Shown here: in pieces, positions 48,796 to 59,889 of the stretch
Position numbering within the stretch: position 1 is the first letter of the stretch
Layout of the letters: every line of letters begins with the position of its first letter
Origin: Cyrtodaria siliqua
Lineage: Eukaryota > Mollusca > Bivalvia > Adapedonta > Hiatellidae
Length of the DNA: 64,000 bases
Assembly: GCA_037043455.1 (NCBI GenBank)
Contig: JAWPHD010008279.1
Location: 1-64,000 of the forward strand
Direction of reading: 5' to 3'
Notes under the pieces: model-generated
Seen by the model: the letters and a program-made list of their open reading frames with translations, nothing else
Databases searched by the model: none
Told to the model about the DNA's origin: nothing
Made by a program: the position numbers and the translations under genes

Positions 48796-50655
48796 ATGGC
48801 CAGTGAACACCAATATAATGACAATATATGTTTAAGTGGTAATAAAACGTACCATAATCTCACACCTCTGAATGATAGTAATTACCAGTGTTATAGTAAC
48901 AGTAAAAAACTACATGCTTCGAAAGTGCAATTTCCGGTTGATAAACAATATGATGAAACCCAAATTAAACAAGTGTACGCAAATAGCACTAACCCATTAC
49001 TATCAGAAGTATCTATGTATGATGAATACCAGTATGATGTATATCAAGATCACAATTACAACGAGCCAGTGCAGCTGCCGTACCCGGATAATCACTATGA
49101 CTCCCAGATTCCTGGGACACAGCTATGCAATATTATTGATAGAGAGCTAGCCAACCTACCTAGAGACCTGTACATAGGTAAACTTCTTAAGTTAACAGAT
49201 CAATCTGAGGATGAACTCAATGCATATAGAAACGTACTATTTCAAAGAGCAACCCAAATAGACTCCTGCCCAAAAGGGAGATTAATCATGCGAAGAGGAT
49301 CAAAAAGAAACCCTGTTCACCATCTTATTGCCTCAGACTGTTTCACTTTAAATATGTTTTTACGAGGTGATAACTCTAGCGAAATTGAGTCTATTTTTAG
49401 CAAAGCTAAACATCTGAGCTACCCTAATGTTAAACGGGAAACTTCCAGTAGCCCTCAGCACGAAACATTGCATTCGGCACCCATAGACTACCAAATGGAA
49501 ATGAGTAAGATTCTCAGCAACGTGATAGAAGTTAATAATCGATACAATATGATAATAAATGACAGAAAATCAGACAAAGAAGAAATGTGTCGGCTTAAAC
49601 ACGATGTTTCTCAATTAAGAAGCGAAAATGACAGCCTTAAAACACAATTGACTACTCTCCAAAATGAAGTCACGCATAGACTGGTAGACTCAGAAACGAA
49701 AATCAGCAGTGTACTAAAATCTTCAATGCAAGAAATTAAAACAAACTCACTGCAAATAGAACACGTGTGTAAAACAATAGCGGAAGTAACAGCGTGTGGT
49801 AACATGAACCTGAAACCAGCACAAACTAAACGTTACCAAGAACCCGATAATGTCGAAACGATTCCTACGGAACCAAAGACCCTCGAAATACAAGAGGTCA
49901 GTGGTCCTACCAACACCACTGTCAACCAAAATAACATCCCATATATAGTTGTAAATGAAGATGATTCCCCACCGATCCCATCGTATGCAGAAATCGTTAA
50001 AAGCGCCCCCAAGGACATCCCAATCAACGAGACTCGTCCAAAACGGCCTCCGATTATATACAACGACAGCTTAAACCAATGGATGAGACCAGCCAAAGAC
50101 CAAAGCTGCAAAGGCAAAAATGACAAAATAAATCCAAACACCACTCAAACTAATGAGAAACCCGTTTACACTTCGGTACCGACCAACAACAGACCAAAAC
50201 AGCATAATAAAAACTATGAAACGTACCCAATAAAATCTCATATTAGCAATGTGAGAGAAAACTCAAAGCTGTCTTATTGTTCAAATGACTCATTTAGTGG
50301 CATATACACAGGCAGACTAAGAAGTTACTATGTTAGTGGAATAGACCCTATGTCCACTCAAAGAGGACTAGAAACATACTTAACTCTCAGAGGCGTTACA
50401 CCTACTGAACTGTCATTGTTTGAAAATAAAAAAGGTGAATTAGTTGCTAAAATGGCCATACCTCATTACCAAGGAAAAATCATTGAAGAGGATGATTCCT
50501 TTTGGCCGCAATTTACAAGATGTCGGCGCTGGTACTCTAAAAATGCTTGGTCAAATTTTAAGAGCTCAATACAACAAAAGAGAAGTCACCGTTATGATAA
50601 TAATAATGAATATGACGTAAACAGATACGATGGAAACGATCATGAAATTGACTAA
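48796..50655 (+). CDS. LINE ORF1 protein, coiled coil plus RRM-like C-terminus
   Basis: 619 aa. The N-terminal 150 residues are Asn/Tyr/Gln-rich and low in complexity. Residues about 240-330 form a predicted coiled coil (heptad-like LKHDVSQLRSENDSLKTQL around 268-287). The C-terminal part (about 511-580) starts YYVSGIDPMSTQRGLETYL and ends with FWPQFTRCRRW, the pattern of an RRM-like domain with the closing FWP...W motif seen in many LINE ORF1 proteins. Known role of such proteins: binding element RNA in ribonucleoprotein particles. A lysine-, arginine- and asparagine-rich tail follows. No CCHC knuckle was seen. The ATG is the first in frame after a leader with in-frame stops. The stop codon overlaps the ORF2 start. 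Confidence 0.9.
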   Translation: MASEHQYNDNICLSGNKTYHNLTPLNDSNYQCYSNSKKLHASKVQFPVDKQYDETQIKQVYANSTNPLLSEVSMYDEYQYDVYQDHNYNEPVQLPYPDNHYDSQIPGTQLCNIIDRELANLPRDLYIGKLLKLTDQSEDELNAYRNVLFQRATQIDSCPKGRLIMRRGSKRNPVHHLIASDCFTLNMFLRGDNSSEIESIFSKAKHLSYPNVKRETSSSPQHETLHSAPIDYQMEMSKILSNVIEVNNRYNMIINDRKSDKEEMCRLKHDVSQLRSENDSLKTQLTTLQNEVTHRLVDSETKISSVLKSSMQEIKTNSLQIEHVCKTIAEVTACGNMNLKPAQTKRYQEPDNVETIPTEPKTLEIQEVSGPTNTTVNQNNIPYIVVNEDDSPPIPSYAEIVKSAPKDIPINETRPKRPPIIYNDSLNQWMRPAKDQSCKGKNDKINPNTTQTNEKPVYTSVPTNNRPKQHNKNYETYPIKSHISNVRENSKLSYCSNDSFSGIYTGRLRSYYVSGIDPMSTQRGLETYLTLRGVTPTELSLFENKKGELVAKMAIPHYQGKIIEEDDSFWPQFTRCRRWYSKNAWSNFKSSIQQKRSHRYDNNNEYDVNRYDGNDHEID

Positions 50656-53558
50656 TGGCGGGTAAATCTAAACAAAAACTACCAGTCCCTTGTCTTCTTA
50701 ATACCTTAAACATTATCACTTGGAATGTAAGGGGTATTATGTCCTCGGCTGCCAGCCTCAGTCAAACATTAGACGAGTTAAATATTGACATAGCGCTCAT
50801 TACAGAGCATAAATTACTACCTCACATGAAATTCTTTATGGATAGCATTAATTTAAACTATAGAAATCATACATTGTGTGACTCCTCCTTTGATGTATAT
50901 GGCTCTGTTAAATGTGGTAAAGCTGGCATTTCAATATTGTTTAAGAAAGATCTTAAGTTCTCAATTAGAATATTAGATGAAATACATGACGAAAAAATAA
51001 CTGGTTTAGAACTTATTTTGAAAAATAATACAAAATTGTTCATTTTATGTATTTATATGCCGGCTTCAAATTATGCAAATGTTGAATACGAAAATGTACT
51101 GAATACTTTGCAAGCAGCCTTAGACACATACTCCGATCAGGGTACTGTAGTAATTGCGGGTGACATGAACGCCGAATTAATAAATTTAGCAGGAATAGGC
51201 AATACGTTTAGAGATAAATCTCTGTCAAATTTCGTTAAAGATAATGAAATGTTCTCTTTAGGACTACAGCCTACAAGACAAGGTCCATTTTATACATTTA
51301 AACCCGCAGAGAAAATGTTGGATCACATATTAATTCACAAATGTTACGCTGATATTATCAAGGAAACCCACATTCTAGACGATGATTTATTCGGGGTATC
51401 GGACCATCTACCGATTTTTACTAGTATAAATGTACAATTTGAATCATTACGAGAAAACCAAAGAACAGATAAAATTGCTTGGCACAAAATTAATGATAAT
51501 TTCACTGAACTATACCAAAATGACATATCTGTAGCATTGCAAAATATACATTTTCAAGATATAGATACTTTCTATAATGATATAACATCAATAATAACAA
51601 AATCAGCCAATAATACCCTCCCCAAAGCGAAATTTAACACACATGCGAAACCATACTGGGGAAAAGCCGTACAACAGGCACATCGTGATCAGCGTATCGC
51701 GCGAAAGCGGTGGATAGCGGAAGATAGACCGCGCGGTAATGAGTTTAAAAGTTACACCGAATACAAATTACTGAAAAGAAAATTTGTCAACACGCAAAAG
51801 GACGCTATTAAAACCATAGAAAATAAATTTTATGAAGCTCTGGAAAAATACGCGGAATGTGATAACAAAACATTTTGGAGTCTTGTAAAGAAACGAAAAA
51901 ATCAAAAATCCCAGAGTTGCTCTCAAATTGAAACACAAAATGGTATTGTCCGCGATCCACAGGGTATTTGCGACCGGTTTTGCGAATTCTACTCGCAGAT
52001 ATACACACCACTTGAGTCAAATAATTTTGATAACGATTTTAAAAGATCTATAGAAGTTGAAATTAAAAAGATTTCCGATAATAATATAACCTACGATGAC
52101 ACGCCTAAACTTAATCCCGACATAACTGCCGAATATATAGAAAAGTTAGTCAGGTCTCTAAAGAGCAAAAAAGCTGCTTCGTTTGACAATATTTATAACG
52201 AACACTTAAAATTAGGTGGTAAGATGTTATATGTCGTTCTTGCAACGTTATTTAATAAAATTATAACGGAAGAAATATTACCATCTAATTGTAAAAGGGG
52301 CGTAATAATTCCTATATTCAAAAACAATGGTAAATCCCGATCAGACCCAAGCAATTATAGGCCCATCACATTATTACCAGTCATATACAAGTTATTTGAA
52401 AAAATACTGCATACAAAACTCTTAAATTGGATAGAAGCAAAATGTATTGAATTTCCAAACTCACAACAAAATGCATATCAGAAATGCCTTGGGTCCATAA
52501 CGGCATCATTTAACTTACAGGAAGCCATATTGTATAATGTTGAGTTAGGCAGTAAAGTTTTTGTCTGCACCCTGGACACGAAACAGGCTTTTGACACTCT
52601 CTGGATAAACGGTATATTCTACAAACTGCATGAGTTAGGCATTCAGGGAAAACCCTGGCGGCTTAGAGCTAACGCACATACACGCACGCAAAGTTGTATA
52701 TACATTAATGGCGTACAATCAAAGTGGTTTGCAGTAAATCAGGGCGTCCGGCAGGGTGGGACTATCTCTACTCTAATTTACAATCTGTTCATTGATGGGC
52801 TCTTGAACGAGTTAGAACGTAGCAATCTCGGAACATGCATATTAGATGTAAAGGCAGGAAACTGCACTTTGGCTGACGACCTCACTCTATCGTGTACATC
52901 CCCAGAAAGCTTACAGAATATGTTAGATATAGTAAATAGATATTCGACTAGATGGCGCTACATAATTAACCCCTTAAAGAGCAACATTATCATTTTTGGT
53001 GACAAAGCTAGAGTAAAAAAATGTCCTGACTTTTTTCTAGGTCAAGACAAAGTAAATATTGTAAGAAGCGTCAAACATGTAGGAATCACACTAGTCGATA
53101 GTTTTACTCATAATGAAAAAATCAAAATTGCGATTACGAAGGCAAAATCTGCGTTCTTCTCTCTAATGCCTCTTGGTCTCGCTACAAACCTCATTAATCC
53201 AATTTTATCAGCGTCCCTTATACATAAGATCTGTATACCAACGCTATTGTATGGGTCGGAACTTTGGTTTAATTTATCCAAACAGAACATTGAGCAAATG
53301 GAGATTTTTTGCCGCTTTTGCGCTAAAGTAATACAGGGATTTGATAGACTTACTAGAACGGATATGTGTCTAAGCATGCTCGGGTGGTTGCCAGTACAAG
53401 CAGAGGTTGATAAAAGAAAGTTAGGATTTCTACAAAAACTATGTTCGATGCCGAATGATCTACTTCCAAAGCAGGTCTTTAATGCACGCTTATCTATGTT
53501 TATAGTTAGAACCGATAATAAACAAAAAGGCTATATTTCTGATATTTTTAAAATTTAA
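50655..53558 (+). CDS. LINE ORF2: endonuclease and reverse transcriptase
   Basis: 967 aa. The APE-type endonuclease (about 19-255) keeps N24 (TWNVRG), E51 (TEHK), D170 and N172 (AGDMNAE), and the D250-H251 pair (SDHLP). The reverse transcriptase (about 520-790) shows NYRPITLLPVIYKLFEK, LDTKQAFDTLW with D641, NQGVRQGGTIS, and LADD with D741-D742. Leu replaces the usual Tyr of YADD. The thumb-like region continues to MLGWLPVQAEVDKRKLGFL. Such proteins nick target DNA and copy the element RNA onto it. The start overlaps the ORF1 stop as TAATG, implying reinitiation. The frame ends at TAA 53556-53558, but coding-like sequence continues beyond it. Confidence 0.93.
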   Translation: MAGKSKQKLPVPCLLNTLNIITWNVRGIMSSAASLSQTLDELNIDIALITEHKLLPHMKFFMDSINLNYRNHTLCDSSFDVYGSVKCGKAGISILFKKDLKFSIRILDEIHDEKITGLELILKNNTKLFILCIYMPASNYANVEYENVLNTLQAALDTYSDQGTVVIAGDMNAELINLAGIGNTFRDKSLSNFVKDNEMFSLGLQPTRQGPFYTFKPAEKMLDHILIHKCYADIIKETHILDDDLFGVSDHLPIFTSINVQFESLRENQRTDKIAWHKINDNFTELYQNDISVALQNIHFQDIDTFYNDITSIITKSANNTLPKAKFNTHAKPYWGKAVQQAHRDQRIARKRWIAEDRPRGNEFKSYTEYKLLKRKFVNTQKDAIKTIENKFYEALEKYAECDNKTFWSLVKKRKNQKSQSCSQIETQNGIVRDPQGICDRFCEFYSQIYTPLESNNFDNDFKRSIEVEIKKISDNNITYDDTPKLNPDITAEYIEKLVRSLKSKKAASFDNIYNEHLKLGGKMLYVVLATLFNKIITEEILPSNCKRGVIIPIFKNNGKSRSDPSNYRPITLLPVIYKLFEKILHTKLLNWIEAKCIEFPNSQQNAYQKCLGSITASFNLQEAILYNVELGSKVFVCTLDTKQAFDTLWINGIFYKLHELGIQGKPWRLRANAHTRTQSCIYINGVQSKWFAVNQGVRQGGTISTLIYNLFIDGLLNELERSNLGTCILDVKAGNCTLADDLTLSCTSPESLQNMLDIVNRYSTRWRYIINPLKSNIIIFGDKARVKKCPDFFLGQDKVNIVRSVKHVGITLVDSFTHNEKIKIAITKAKSAFFSLMPLGLATNLINPILSASLIHKICIPTLLYGSELWFNLSKQNIEQMEIFCRFCAKVIQGFDRLTRTDMCLSMLGWLPVQAEVDKRKLGFLQKLCSMPNDLLPKQVFNARLSMFIVRTDNKQKGYISDIFKI

Positions 53559-54076
53559 AAAAAATATGATATGGTACATTTTATTGTAAATTATATTGAA
53601 TCAAGTATATTTCCGAGCAAACTTGTTTGGAAAAAACTCGTCAAGAAGAATATTTATAAGTATGAATCTAGCCAATGGCTACAACGTATGAGATGCCAAA
53701 ACGTATTTGATAGATTTATGTCCGTTCATACAGTTATAAAACCAGCCATATTATGGAAGTGTGCCTCAAATGGTTTATCCCTAAAAAACTCAAGAGTGGT
53801 TAGCAAAATATGGACTGACATTTCGCCAACTGTATCAAGAGTTTGCAAGTTTTGTGAAAGTATTTATACAGACTTTTATTCACATATAACTACAATATGC
53901 CCACTGGACAGCACATGTTTGATAAACTATTGAATGGTGAATGTGAGGACGTCCTTAGATATCTCATCGGCCGGTACTCCAATGAACTTGACAATGAACT
54001 GTGCCATGAACAATTCTGTCAGGAATCCTACAGTTATATTGCTTCATGTGTTTACCTGTTTGAGACAAGTCAATAA
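53559..54076 (+). pseudogene. Detached C-terminal zinc-finger region of LINE ORF2
   Basis: Directly after the ORF2 stop the same frame stays open to 53933, with coding-like text (ESSQWLQRMRCQNVFDRF) and a CKFCESIY...H...C arrangement typical of LINE C-terminal CCHC-type fingers. At about 53898 the coding-like sequence moves to another frame (MFDKLLNGECEDVLRYLIGR) and ends at TAA 54074-54076. One nonsense change and one frameshift would explain this. The family normally carries this region fused to the RT. Confidence 0.75.
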
Positions 54077-54429
54077 GACAGAAATAATGCTAGTGAATTT
54101 CTTAATCATGTATGAACTATAATGTTAATGATCACTTTATAAATAAAAACTAGTACTAAGAACATTTTAATTAATTATATCATTATATTAGAAGTGAAAT
54201 ATGGATAAAAACCTGCAAAAAAAAACAAAAAAACATTTCTCTTTACTTATTAGTCAACACTGCTTGTTTATTTTGAACTTAATTAATATTTGTTTGTGTT
54301 TATTGATGTTATTTGTACTTTGCCTTTTTTGTCACTTGTATTATATGTTCTTCACTGCACTATCTGCACAATTTATAAATCTCTGTAACTAGAGGATATA
54401 AAGAGTATAAATAAATAAATAAATGGTGT

Positions 54430-56935
54430 TGATACTTATATGACCAACTATTTTTGCTGTTATACGCTGACGATATTGTGATATTTTCAGAATCATTAAT
54501 TGGTTTACAGAAAGGGTTAAAAACGTCTCCCCGCGCTTGCAATCAGTACTGTTATTCATTCGATCTTTGGAGATCGCTGAGCCCGATACTTATAGTTAGT
54601 TATCGGTGGTTCATTTTCAATTTCTTTTGTATTGTTACTTATTTTTTGATGCGGTGGTTCCACTACTCCGGCCGATAAAAGGCTCTGGGTATTGTTTAAC
54701 CACTCATAGGATATGTTGTCTGCTTTTTATACGCAGGCTTCATAACCGCTAACAACTAAATTCCATTATGTTTATTTCGCTCTTCGGGGCATTTCATTGT
54801 ATTAGATACTGGGACCATACGCCGTACGACATGGGGAATACATTAAAGAAGGCTAACTCCATGTCCACCGCCATATGCATGCCATCTTCGGGATGGTTAA
54901 AATTTTGTGCTGTTGATTTTATGAATATTGAGTTCTGCTCAACCCACGGCTAGAGGGCGTGAGCGGTAGCTAGCATATTTCACTACCACTCATGAACAGT
55001 CTCAATCAAACCGAGACTGCAATATTTCGTATGTGTCGTGCTCGGCCGTTTCCAAAGGTCCATTATCATACCTTTTTTTTTTTTTTAGATCTTTTAGCTA
55101 TTTACTGTGCAAAATGGAAACTTAAGGTTAATGTTAACAAAACAAAAACAATTATATTTAGAAAAGCTGGACTTTTACCCAGAAATCTTGTTTTCATGTT
55201 CAATAACTCTCCAGTTGAAATCGTTAAATCTTTGACCTAGCTTGGCATTGTCTTTAGTCAAGGTGGCTCCTTTAATGAAACACAATTAAGTTTAGCTGGT
55301 AAAGCACAGAAAGCAATATTTAAGTTAAACAAATGTTTAATGAAATTTACAGATATTTCTGTGTCACACAGATTAGATTTATTTGATAAACTTGTGTTAC
55401 CCATTTTATGTTATGGCTCCGATTATTTTAAAGCTGTTATGGCTCCGATTATTTTAAAGCTGTCACTTTTTTAATCCAGATGATGATGTTTTATATTTCA
55501 ACGAACGTTTTGTAAACGAATAGTTTGATATTATGTTTAAAGAATTAGATGTAGTTATATCAACTGATGAAATCTTAAAGTCTATTAAGCAGTTAAAGAA
55601 TGGTAAATGTGCCGGAAATGACCAAAAGTATTGTAAACTTATATGTAATATGATTATTTCAAAGTTCAGATAATATTGAGAGAATACACACTATTTATTG
55701 TAAACATGTTTTACGTGATAAACGTTTCACACAAAATGACTTTGTATATGGTATTATTGGCAGATTTAGTCTTAAGGATATTAGATATATTAGAATAATT
55801 AAATTTTGGCTGAAAATTGTTAACACTAATGACCAAAAGTACTGTAAACATATATATAATAGGCCTTAAATAGATACTGATTTATACCCAAATAAAGTAT
55901 CTTGGGAAACACGTGTACAAGATTTATTATCAAGGTTAGGATTTCATGATGTTTGGCTCCAACGAAGTGTTGGCAATAAACATGTTTTCTTAAGTATATT
56001 TAAAGAACGTTTATATGATATTAGCTTACAAACGTGGCAAACTCGTATAGATAATTCAACAAGAGCTGTATTATTTAGAGAAGTTGTTACATTTGGTACT
56101 CAACATTTTCTTAGTACTCTTAATATACCTAAATTTAGAATCGCTATGAAGAGACTTAGTGTTTCTTCTCATAATTTGTGTATAGAATCTGGCAGATGGC
56201 AAAGACCGAGAGTGCAGGTCGAAAACAGATTATGTACTGTTTGTCAAAAAATAGAGGACGAATATCATGTTTTATTATAATGTTTACAGTATAATGATTT
56301 GCGTAAAACGTATATAAACCGCTTCTACTGGGCTAGACCAAGCATGTATAAATTAAAATTACTGTTCGAAACTCAAAATCAAAATGTAACAAATAAATTA
56401 AGTGTTTACATCTTCAAAGCATTTGAACTCAGAAAAATACAACATTCATAGTATCATTTGTATAATAATCTTATATTTTTACATGTCTATACACGGTTAA
56501 AACGTTTTACCTTTTACTTTTGTACACTGATCATTTTTGTTTTTGTTTTTGTTTTTGTAGAACCATGGATATACAGGTATGTAGATCTATGGTAGAACTT
56601 TGGAAATCAAATAAATAGTAGGGAGCATTGTGGTATTTACAAACAAAAACGGCTATCACTTATCCTTGATTATACTGTAATATAAACTATATATGATAGT
56701 ATAGATAGTAGAATATCAATATAGTTTATTTTCATAGTGGCAATATAATTTGAAAGCTGTTTCTCACCTTCTCCGCTTATTTCTTCTCCGCTTATTTTCT
56801 GTTATAAATTGTGTATATAACATATATTCATATTACTAAAAATGTTGTTTGTTATCTTGCTATGTCAATTGCTTGTATGAATTTAAACTATGTCTCACGG
56901 ACCTCTGGCCTACTGATTCATGAATAAAGTCTTCT
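54430..56935 (+). pseudogene. Older LINE remnant, RT to C-terminus, rearranged
   Basis: 54455-54519 encodes LLYADDIVIFSESLIGLQKG. After a 565-bp insertion it resumes at 55085 with LDLLAIYCAKWKLKVNVNKT, then GKAQKAIFKLNKCLMKF and LPILCYGSDYF. 55475-55617 is a misplaced N-terminal RT block. 55690-56450 encodes the C-terminal region with RWQRPRVQVENRLCTVCQKI and a C..C...H...C finger interrupted by a stop. An ATGAATAAAGTCTTCTTCTT-type 3' end lies at 56920-56940. Multiple stops and frame changes show it is dead. Confidence 0.85.
54520..55084. mobile_element. 565-bp insertion in the LINE remnant, TTA duplication
   Basis: TTA occurs at 54517-54519 and 55085-55087. Excising the segment with one TTA restores the reading CAG AAA GGG TTA GAT CTT. 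It starts AAAACGTCTCC and ends in a 14-base T run. It contains a hairpin (CAGTCTC...GAGACTG) near 55000. No coding and no clear inverted ends. Confidence 0.75.
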
Positions 56936-56998
56936 TCTTATGTATATGAAAATCCTTCAATGGATGACAAAGTTATAGATCGGACACCACATACATGA

Positions 56999-57492
56999 GG
57001 CCAAAAAAGATAGGTGTGTTTCCTATTGCATGCTCTAAGAAAAATAGGGTAGGTCGCTAGTCATTTTTTTAGCAAGATATTGTGAGATTCTATTCATCTC
57101 ATAAACCCTATACAAGTTGATGATACAACTGAAAGTTTCTCTGTGATGTTGTCGTCAGTTTCCCAAGGTATAAAAACGTCCCAGTTAAAATACGCGTTCC
57201 TGTTACAAATAATAGGACACTTTAAACCAGAAGACATTTGTTTAATATGCATTTTACTACTTAGTTCAATAGTTAATTAAAATCGCACAATTTACCTGAA
57301 AGAAAAAAATTAAACTCTGAATGTATCATGACATTCCAGGAAAATCATATGGCTTACCTAAATATTTTCCACTTTTGCTGTGTAATTTGGTTAGATTTTT
57401 TTTTAATTTTTGCATAAAACGTTTTAGGGTCGGGCCCTTAAAAATACGGTCGGTCGGGCCACCGGAAACACAGGTATTTTTTTTATTTGGCC
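56999..57492. mobile_element. 494-bp MITE with TGA duplication
   Basis: TGA at 56996-56998 and 57493-57495. The left end GGCCAAAAAAGATAGGTGTG, TTTCC is imperfectly inverted at the right as GGAAACACAGGT, ATTTTTTTTATTTGGCC. An internal inverted block lies near the right end (GTCGGGCCC...GGTCGGTCGGGCC). It sits beside a fragment shared with 38395-38440. The end sequence is related to the nested MITE at 32745-33014. Confidence 0.7.
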
Positions 57493-57495
57493 TGA

Positions 57496-58190
57496 CTTAA
57501 AATCAAATATAGGGCTCCATAAATGTCAGTTATTCACAGTAAAAAATAAGTGTTATCGTGTAAACAATTTTAGGGAAATGTGTTCCTTATGCCGGTGTTT
57601 TCTCGCAAAATACACTAAATAATGTATAACCTTATACACAAGTTTACACCGCGCAAAAATTCACTATTTTGAGATAAACTTTATCCAATTTGAAGTGTAA
57701 ATGTTTGAAGTCGGGCAATATCTTGACACTATAAAGGCTAGCTAAAGAGAATAAATTGAGGCGTAACTTTGTATTGGAGTATGATAACATTTCTACAAGA
57801 AAATGGAAATGAATCCCTTAAAATGATTGTGTCTGTAGCACCCAAGAGGTAACGTTAAACTTTAAGTACATTATCTGCCATCTGATGGTCTGTTTGCAAA
57901 ATATAACGACCTCAACCTGCTAATTAATAATAATAATAATAAAATAAAAAAACACACTGATCTGTAGTACAGTTCGTCAAACCTTAATGTTATCCCCTAC
58001 CGTTTGTGTGTGTTTAAACTTAATACTTTCCATACATGTATGCACACAGGAACTGGTCACTTTTAATTTTTGCCTTCTATTATTAAAAGTGACCATTTCC
58101 TGTGGCAGTGATTACTGGGCTCGGTTTGGTAATATTTCAGTACATTGAGAATAGAACAAAATACACTGTTTTCGAGCCGTTGTCATTTAT
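57496..58190. other. No recognisable feature
   Basis: No supported gene; a short inverted match near 58050-58095 (AGTGACCATTTCCTGT / AGGAACTGGTCACTTTTAAT) is noted. Confidence 0.3.
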
Positions 58191-58197
58191 TCCAACA

Positions 58198-58420
58198 CTA
58201 AGGTACACATATCTGGAACTTTTTTCCTTCAACTATCCATGTAGAAGTCCTGAAAATCAAACGTCTTAACCCCTGACGATATACTTGTTTGTTCACAAAT
58301 TTCACTTCCGTACACAAAATGTCCATTTCAAATTGTTCACCACATCTCTGTGAGTAGGCAGATGGCGTTATGCGGTTCCCTCCACAGTCAGCAAATAGTC
58401 TTGCAAAACAAAGCTCAGTG
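58198..58420 (-). CDS. Candidate terminal exon of an unknown gene
   Basis: After a TTTTATTAG acceptor the minus strand stays open for 73 residues from TELCFARLFADCGGNRI to FQICVP and TAG. An AATAAA lies seven bases past the stop (58186-58191). The peptide has five cysteines but no domain I recognise. A possible first coding exon with matching phase is at 62935-62907, giving 83 aa across a 4.5-kb intron. The composition looks coding-like, but there is no homology support and it could be a chance frame. Confidence 0.25.
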
Positions 58421-58439
58421 CTAATAAAACCTGCCAAAC

Positions 58440-59885
58440 ATTACGTTTTATATAATGGCATAGTAAACACAGTATTCAAACACATATTTTCACAAGTAAC
58501 CAGGCCCTGAACTGTCAACACATTTTTTTTAAAGTACTACTTTCGGGGGTAACGACCCGGAATGGTAACGACCCGGAAGCAAAATAATACCAGTCTGACA
58601 CCTACTGTAACAGAAAGGGGAAGTAACCACTGCGGGGAGTTTGGTACCGTTTCACTCAAACAAGCGACAGTCAAAGACCCATTTCTTTGCCGTAAAAAGA
58701 GCATTCTAACCATGATCGAGGCCAAGCGTCTGATCGACGTTCTATAAAAACATATACATGTATTGGGAGTTTCACTCAATATTGTTTACATAATGCAGAC
58801 GCGTCACTTACATAAAGGAAGTAAGGTGGCGGGATATCTATAAACTGTGAAAATGGCTACGCCTATAAAACAAGCAAGTAAACATAATGGCGGGACTTCT
58901 ACAGTCGTTTATAAACGCTGTGTAGCAGTCTAGACGTTTTCATTGTGTTCAATGAAATATGAGGAGCTCCGACTAAATATAAGCGCCTGTAGGCCATAGA
59001 AGAGTTGTGTCGAGCAGCAATTAAAAATAAAACAACGAAAAAGTAAGTGAGATTACTTTAGTAGATCTGGTCTGCAAATTTGATTAATATGATGAAATGC
59101 AATATTTGTGGGAAAAATACTCCGACTGTTAAGTATGTTATACACATTTCGTTTATTCATAGAGTGGATCCCTCATTCCAATTCAAGGCTGCAATAGTAC
59201 ATTTTATTTAGCCAGTACAAGCGATCCGCCGATATTGGGTTTCCTATCTGCCATAATGTAAACATTATCTACTTTAGACGGAAATGTTCATACTTAATTG
59301 AATGAAGTCGAAATATTTATACTTTTATATCAATCAAAAGAACAAACTTTAATTGAAATAACTGTATAGAAATCAATATTTACACTTGACCGCATAGAAC
59401 AGATAAATTGACAAAGAATTACCTCTTCGGTAAAATTATTTAATATCGACGGCCATGTTTGTTGATGACATCATTATACATGCCCTGAATAAAAATAGTT
59501 TTTCTGTAACAGAAACATCCAAGAACATCCAAAAGTGGAGGTTGCCCATTAAATAAGAGGCTGTCAATGGGATTCTTGATTAACATTTAAAGAAAACAAC
59601 AACGGGATTTCCGTATTTATATTTCCGACCAAATATTTCTTAAACCACGCCCTGGTGAAACGTTGGGCAAGGTTCAGTTGAATAAAGTATGCCTGAGCAA
59701 CAAATATACCGAAAACCTTGAAGATACGTTGTGTTCTTCCATTGCCTATTTCCCCCCAAATGCACCCACCCTCAAAGACCTTCACACGGTACTTGTTTCA
59801 GTTACTCCCCTTGAATACTCTTTAGCAAACCTTCTGAGGCGGCAGAACGCAATCTCCACGCAGAGTTACCGTTCCTTGCACTCAC
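58440..59885. other. No firm gene; blocks shared with 62.95-63.27 kb
   Basis: 58609-58665 contains TAACCACTGCGGGGAGTTTG followed by ACCGTTTCACTCAAAC. Both blocks recur near 63248 and 62957 but in the opposite order. 58890-58940 (CAGTCGTTTATAAACGC, TGTGTAGCAGTCTA) resembles 63053-63092. 59830-59885 (GCAATCTCCACGCAGAGTTA) looks repeat-derived. Confidence 0.4.
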
Positions 59886-59889
59886 ATAT

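Larger units (their letters stand above)
48780..54424 (+). mobile_element. Non-LTR retrotransposon (APE-type LINE), nearly full length
   Basis: Two long frames in tandem (ORF1, ORF2), a 3' region and a terminal (AAAT)n tail at 54407-54424 define the element. The 5' end was not located; 5' UTR probably begins between 48350 and 48780. No target duplication could be fixed. ORF content fits the jockey/CR1-like superfamily. The long intact ORFs suggest recent insertion, although the ORF2 C-terminus is broken. Confidence 0.9.

Noticed and set aside
53934..54122. 62-codon frame after ORF2
   Set aside because: An alternative frame over the ORF2 C-terminal remnant; the LINE-like text is in another frame ending at 54076.
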